The notes under the pieces were generated by a model. The model had not been told where the DNA came from. It was given only the letters and a program-made list of their open reading frames with translations, and ran no database searches. The translations under genes and the position numbers were made by a program. 64,000 nucleotides of DNA from the NCBI GenBank assembly GCA_016839245.1, contig JAEOUN010000018.1:1-64000 (forward strand), written 5' to 3'. Source of the stretch: Candidatus Thorarchaeota archaeon. Its GTDB lineage: Archaea; Asgardarchaeota; Thorarchaeia; Thorarchaeales; Thorarchaeaceae. Below are positions 60,355 to 64,000 of this stretch, piece after piece. Within the stretch, counting starts at the first letter, position 1. The number at the start of each line of letters is the position of its first letter.

Positions 60355-61351
60355 CTTTCTTCAAAGCAGTCCAGAGTGCGTCTGTTTTGGGTCTTGTTAA
60401 ATCAATATACTGTCCGTCTTTTCGAACTTTTCGATAATTTGTATCCTCTTTCATAGTTCCAATGATTCTACAGCCTATACCAATAGATTCCAAGGTATTT
60501 ATGACATCATTGGAATGCTTGTTATCGCAGCAAATTAACATGCATCCACTGCTAATGAGCTCTAAGGGATTAACATCCAAAATTTCACAAATTCTACTTG
60601 TGCTTTCAGCTATTGGAATTGAGGCGTAATCAATTTCGACACCTACTCCACTGGCATCGCATAGTTCATGAATCCCATTAGCAATTCCACCCTCTGTTGG
60701 GTCGTGCATTGCACTAACAAATCCTGTCCTAAAAGCTGCAACACCTTCTTTAACAACACTAATCTGTCCACGCATATTCTTTGCTTGCTGAAGAATGGTC
60801 CTATCCAAATATTGTGATAAAAAGGAATAACCTTCAGTTGCCAGAATTGAAGTTCCTTCTGGAGCAACAGTTTTTGTCATAATGATGTCATTACTAGAAC
60901 GCGCATCATGAGAAGTGACATATTTCCCAATATCAGCCATTCCAATCATGAATCCAGCAACAATGGGTTGTTTGATTCTTTCAGTTATTTCTGAATGACC
61001 ACCCACGACTGCAATACCCAGCTGTTTAGAAGCTTCATCAATTTGCTCCATGATGGCACCCAAATCCTCGGGTTTGTAACCATATGGTATCATGACTGTA
61101 GCTAGGAACCATCTTGGAGAAACACCAAATGTGGCAATATCATTTGCATTTGCGTGGACAGCAAGCCATCCAACATCCTCAATTGCACCAGTTATAGGAT
61201 CAGTTGCTGCAACAATAACCTTGTCGCCTATTTGGATGAGCGCTGCATCTTCGCCAAGACCAGGACCTAGTAAAACGTCAGGATCTTTGATTCCAAGATT
61301 AGCGTAGACAATGCTCTCTAAGATTTCTGGAGGTACTTTACCTGGTTCCAT
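60341..61351 (-). CDS. AIR-synthase-related protein (HypE-like)
   Basis: A 336-residue protein of the PurM/HypE/SelD/ThiL superfamily. It has Gly-Pro-Gly-Leu-Gly-Glu-Asp-Ala-Ala near residue 29, Thr-Asp-Pro-Ile-Thr-Gly near 51, a Val-His-Ala-Asn-Ala-Asn-Asp-Ile-Ala segment near 65, Val-Gly-Gly-His-Ser-Glu near 116 and Met-His-Asp-Pro-Thr-Glu-Gly-Gly near 215. These are the ATP-binding residues of the family. It lacks the HypE C-terminal Cys tail, so hydrogenase maturation is not supported. The substrate is unknown; closest in appearance to the archaeal HypE-like group. ATG 61351. Confidence 0.8.
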   Translation of the reverse strand: MEPGKVPPEILESIVYANLGIKDPDVLLGPGLGEDAALIQIGDKVIVAATDPITGAIEDVGWLAVHANANDIATFGVSPRWFLATVMIPYGYKPEDLGAIMEQIDEASKQLGIAVVGGHSEITERIKQPIVAGFMIGMADIGKYVTSHDARSSNDIIMTKTVAPEGTSILATEGYSFLSQYLDRTILQQAKNMRGQISVVKEGVAAFRTGFVSAMHDPTEGGIANGIHELCDASGVGVEIDYASIPIAESTSRICEILDVNPLELISSGCMLICCDNKHSNDVINTLESIGIGCRIIGTMKEDTNYRKVRKDGQYIDLTRPKTDALWTALKKVTSS

Positions 61352-61528
61352 TCATAATATTCTCCTTAGAGGTGCGCATACAGCTTGTGCCTAATGCATG
61401 AAAAGCAAATTCATAGAAACCTGTGTTAGGCTCTCCTCGCTCACTATGACAGAAGGCATCTATCAGCTATATGCGCAAACTAATGATTAAGACTTCGTTA
61501 ATAATCTAATCGAGTTTGCAATTTTCTA

Positions 61529-62956
61529 CTAAGAGGGCAGGTAGGACTCAACAGCTCGCAGATCCTCTTCACGAAGTCTCGACTTGGAATGTTGAGATTG
61601 TAGCAGGACTCCTAATATTGACTTTTCTTTCAATAATTCCTTTGATAGGTAAGCTCGACCTCCGCCAGATCTAGCTACCACATAAGCACCAAATGACTTT
61701 CTGAACTCATCAACAGCGAGAATAGTTTCCAGAGGATCTTCTAATCCCTCCTTTCTGGTCCTTAACATTGCAGCTAACTCAAGGGCCTCATGATATGGAC
61801 GTTTAAGAAACTGTGACCATTTGACTTGCTCGTAATCGACATTTATTGCCGCTAGACGAACGTGAATCTTCCTTAATAATCGAGATGTTCGAATAAGGTC
61901 TTGAAGGGGAGTATATTGTTCTTCACCAGGACTAGCTGATTGTGCAAGTGGAATATTTGGCGAAAAATCTGAGATTATGATAATCAATGGTTCAACATCT
62001 CTATTCCTCATACGTTCTCTGCGTATGGAGTCAATCGCTTTTCGTAGTGCATCTGCAAGCGGTGTCAAGCCCGATAATTTCAATCTTCCAAGAGCACGAT
62101 AGATCTTATTCCAGTTGGTAGTAGGAACTTGAATCTCAACTGCACCACTGTCTTTAAAGGCAATAATACCAGTCCTATCTTTTGAGCCTCTAGTTTCTCG
62201 TTCAATTCTCTCTAAGAGTTGTCTAACTTGTTCCATACTCCCTTTCATAGAGAGACTAACATCGATCACAAGGATGATTGTTAGAGGCGTTTTTCCTGTG
62301 AATACACTTTCACGGATGTCTTCCCTCTTGATACGAATTGGCAATTCTGTAGTCTTTCCAATTCTAGAGATGGCAGCCATTATTGTGGAAGGCAGATGGA
62401 TACTTCCAATCTCTCTATGTGGAATTCTTGATCGAATAGGTCGACCTATCTTCAATGTATCAGAAGCTTTCAGAGAACCCATAGCACGGGAGCTAACTCT
62501 TTTGTTGATCCAAGCACAGGAGGTTACCTTTGAACGAATCATAGCTCGTTGCTGTAATTTGTCCAAGTCAAAAATTGCTTCTCCTGAATCAATATCAGGT
62601 AATTTTATGAAAAAAGTATCATCAAGTCCAAAGGGAGCTTCACGTATGTCTGATTTTGGTCCTGTTATTAAATTGGGTTTCTCAGGTCCATAAGGCCTAG
62701 TTGCGAGACACCATTCATCACCAGGTTCAGGTTCAGCCATACCAGGCTCGACTGTATCAATTCCAGCAGCAGGACCTCCAGAACGACGGGTCATCACTTC
62801 AAGCCACTTACGGACTAGTTTTGTAATAAGTGGCACGAAAATAATTGTATCAATAATCAATGCTATTGGTGGAGGAAATTGCAGAACCCAAGCGCCAAAA
62901 AACCAGTTGATTGGACTCAGAAAAATCCAAGCACCATAGATGAAGATGACAACCAT
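61529..62956 (-). CDS. ChlD/CoxE-like VWA-domain protein with N-terminal membrane segment
   Basis: A 475-residue protein. Residues 1-50 contain two hydrophobic stretches. After a linker, a von Willebrand A domain (about 225-420) has the MIDAS motif Val-Ile-Asp-Val-Ser-Leu-Ser-Met-Lys-Gly, a Leu-Thr-Pro-Leu-Ala-Asp-Ala-Leu segment and an Ile-Ile-Ser-Asp-Phe segment. It resembles subunit D of magnesium/cobalt chelatases, which act with AAA+ subunit I. It lies 47 bases downstream of the ChlI-like gene and is probably its partner. The membrane segment is unusual for ChlD. A MoxR-like protein-maturation role is as possible as metal insertion. Confidence 0.75.
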   Translation of the reverse strand: MVVIFIYGAWIFLSPINWFFGAWVLQFPPPIALIIDTIIFVPLITKLVRKWLEVMTRRSGGPAAGIDTVEPGMAEPEPGDEWCLATRPYGPEKPNLITGPKSDIREAPFGLDDTFFIKLPDIDSGEAIFDLDKLQQRAMIRSKVTSCAWINKRVSSRAMGSLKASDTLKIGRPIRSRIPHREIGSIHLPSTIMAAISRIGKTTELPIRIKREDIRESVFTGKTPLTIILVIDVSLSMKGSMEQVRQLLERIERETRGSKDRTGIIAFKDSGAVEIQVPTTNWNKIYRALGRLKLSGLTPLADALRKAIDSIRRERMRNRDVEPLIIIISDFSPNIPLAQSASPGEEQYTPLQDLIRTSRLLRKIHVRLAAINVDYEQVKWSQFLKRPYHEALELAAMLRTRKEGLEDPLETILAVDEFRKSFGAYVVARSGGGRAYLSKELLKEKSILGVLLQSQHSKSRLREEDLRAVESYLPS

Positions 62957-63003
62957 GATTACAGCACAGAGGGTTCCTTTTATTGAATCACCATGAGGAT
63001 TTC

Positions 63004-64000
63004 TTACTCCTTTCGTGCTTTTTTTTTTCCTTCCTGACGTCCATATTGAGCAAAGCTAGATTGGCTTCCAAACCGCCCGCCGCTTAACCGTTCTCCTTTT
63101 TCTCCAGCCTTTTCTTCCTCAGAAGGCACTTCTGTGGGGGATCTACGCCGGTCTTTCTTACTTGTTACCTCTAATGCTTTTGTGATTGCTCTATCAATGT
63201 CATCAGAAGAAGGTGGTTCTAAGAGACCTCCTCTTCGTGTCCTATGGCTCAGCGTCAATTGTGAGGCAATCTTCATGTCATCCAAAGAAACCTCAGTCTT
63301 TCCTTGGAGAGCAGCATGAGTTATGGCAGTCTTACTTATCACAATATCTGGCCGTACACCGTCCACTTCAAGTGCGTCGCATGCCATAGCAATAGCACGA
63401 AGATGAGAATCAGGAAGAACTACTTTATCAAGTAACGATTTTGCATGAGTGATTTGATCTCTAAGCTCATTCTGAGCTGCGGACCATTGCTCTCGAAAAG
63501 CTTCAGGATTACCCTCAAATTCCAGATTGTGACGTACGAGTTCCATTCTGTCCTCGATAGAGTACCGTGAACCAACTGCAACATGTAGAGCAAATCTATC
63601 GAGTAATTGTGGACGCAACTCACCTTCTTCAGGATTCATCGTGCCAATTAAGACAAAGTCAGAAGGATGAGAAACTGAAATGCCTTCCCGTTCTATTGTG
63701 TTTATCTTCGTTGCTGCTGCATCCAAGAGGTCGTCCACAAGATGATCGGGTAGTAGATTTACCTCATCAACATAGAGAACATTTTGATTTGCTTCAGCGA
63801 GGATGCCTGTTTTTAGAGCTTGAATTCCCTGCTGCAAGATTTGTTCGATGTCAAGAGATCCAATCAATCGATCCTCAGTCGTTGAGAGGGGGAGATTTAT
63901 GACTCGCATTTTTCGCCTGCCAGATTTGAGCTTCTCACCATTGAGGATTTTATTGCGACATTCATCACAATAGAAATCTGGAGTTGTTGGATTACATCCA
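63004..64000 (-). CDS. Magnesium-chelatase subunit I-like AAA+ ATPase (5' partial)
   Basis: The frame is open to the right edge, so the Walker A part lies beyond the window; 331 residues are visible. Near the edge there is a Cys-x12-Cys-x2-Cys cluster, as in the insertion of ChlI-type proteins. Then come Arg-Val-Ile-Asn-Leu-Pro-Leu-(Ser)-[14 protein letters not shown] (Walker B) and [18 protein letters not shown] (sensor I and Arg finger region). The C-terminal helical bundle and a charged Lys/Arg-rich end follow. It forms an AAA+ ring with the ChlD-like protein. An internal ATG at 63909 is not the start. Confidence 0.85.
   Translation of the reverse strand, partial: GCNPTTPDFYCDECRNKILNGEKLKSGRRKMRVINLPLSTTEDRLIGSLDIEQILQQGIQALKTGILAEANQNVLYVDEVNLLPDHLVDDLLDAAATKINTIEREGISVSHPSDFVLIGTMNPEEGELRPQLLDRFALHVAVGSRYSIEDRMELVRHNLEFEGNPEAFREQWSAAQNELRDQITHAKSLLDKVVLPDSHLRAIAMACDALEVDGVRPDIVISKTAITHAALQGKTEVSLDDMKIASQLTLSHRTRRGGLLEPPSSDDIDRAITKALEVTSKKDRRRSPTEVPSEEEKAGEKGERLSGGRFGSQSSFAQYGRQEGKKKARKE

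Noticed and set aside
1..64000. tRNA, rRNA, insertion sequences, prophage genes
   Set aside because: No T-loop/anticodon-stem arrangement, rRNA core sequence, transposase motif or integrase was found when reading the gaps; a tRNAscan-type search could still find something.

Overview
The window reads as one continuous archaeal chromosome segment, most likely from an Asgard archaeon (Thorarchaeota-like; the lineage is inference). The evidence is a short archaeal histone, an archaeal-type GluRS, ribosomal protein eS25, TATA-box promoters, a C/D-box sRNA candidate and several eukaryote-signature proteins: an ESCRT-II EAP30-like domain, a longin-GTPase fusion, tandem PH/GRAM-like domains, and many large coiled-coil proteins. 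Genes are dense on both strands in short operons. I see no tRNA, rRNA, CRISPR array, insertion sequence or phage gene. Family names come from recognised motifs; no database search was possible.

Layout. 1-9069: the 3' part of a giant Ig-repeat membrane-anchored surface protein, open at the left edge. 9.1-20.6 kb: housekeeping genes (DUF2334 deacetylase-like, histone, ThiI, GNAT, anchored alkaline phosphatase, hydantoinase/oxoprolinase A and B, a Lys-rich unknown, GluRS). 20.7-27.4 kb: a trafficking-like neighbourhood with a 777-aa protein ending in an EAP30-like region, a multi-zinc protein, a longin/winged-helix protein translationally coupled to a longin-GTPase fusion, and a coiled-coil protein. 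27.5-34 kb: eS25 with an eight-copy 15-residue tail and apparently no AUG/GUG/UUG start, a HExxH protein, a GlmU-like enzyme, AlaX, a single-pass membrane protein, LarB and an M20 peptidase. 33.9-35 kb: gene-poor, with a C/D-box sRNA candidate and a 56-aa gene.

35-38 kb holds two adjacent genes that each fuse a DapA-superfamily aldolase to a formaldehyde-activating-enzyme (Fae) domain. The Fae halves have lost different conserved parts, suggesting a hetero-oligomeric enzyme coupling an aldolase to C1 transfer onto a tetrahydropterin. 38-43.5 kb: CutA and two very large coiled-coil proteins in one operon. 43.5-57 kb: MBL hydrolase, a KH/PP-loop ATPase, Uri-type nuclease, a tandem PH-like/zinc-ribbon protein, tungsten AOR with its ferredoxin, IlvE, GdhA, a PAC2-like protein, a PRPP-synthetase-like protein and a nucleoside phosphorylase. 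57-64 kb: an HhH membrane protein, UDP-GlcNAc 2-epimerase, a 56-aa histone-fold-like protein with an ornate promoter, SurE, an AIR-synthase-like protein, and a ChlD/ChlI-like pair running off the right edge.

The gene set fits a peptide- and amino-acid-using anaerobe: GdhA, IlvE, AOR plus ferredoxin and hydantoinase give amino-acid and aldehyde oxidation; Fae fusions suggest a methanopterin-type C1 pathway; GlmU-like and WecB supply UDP-GlcNAc and UDP-ManNAc for surface glycans.
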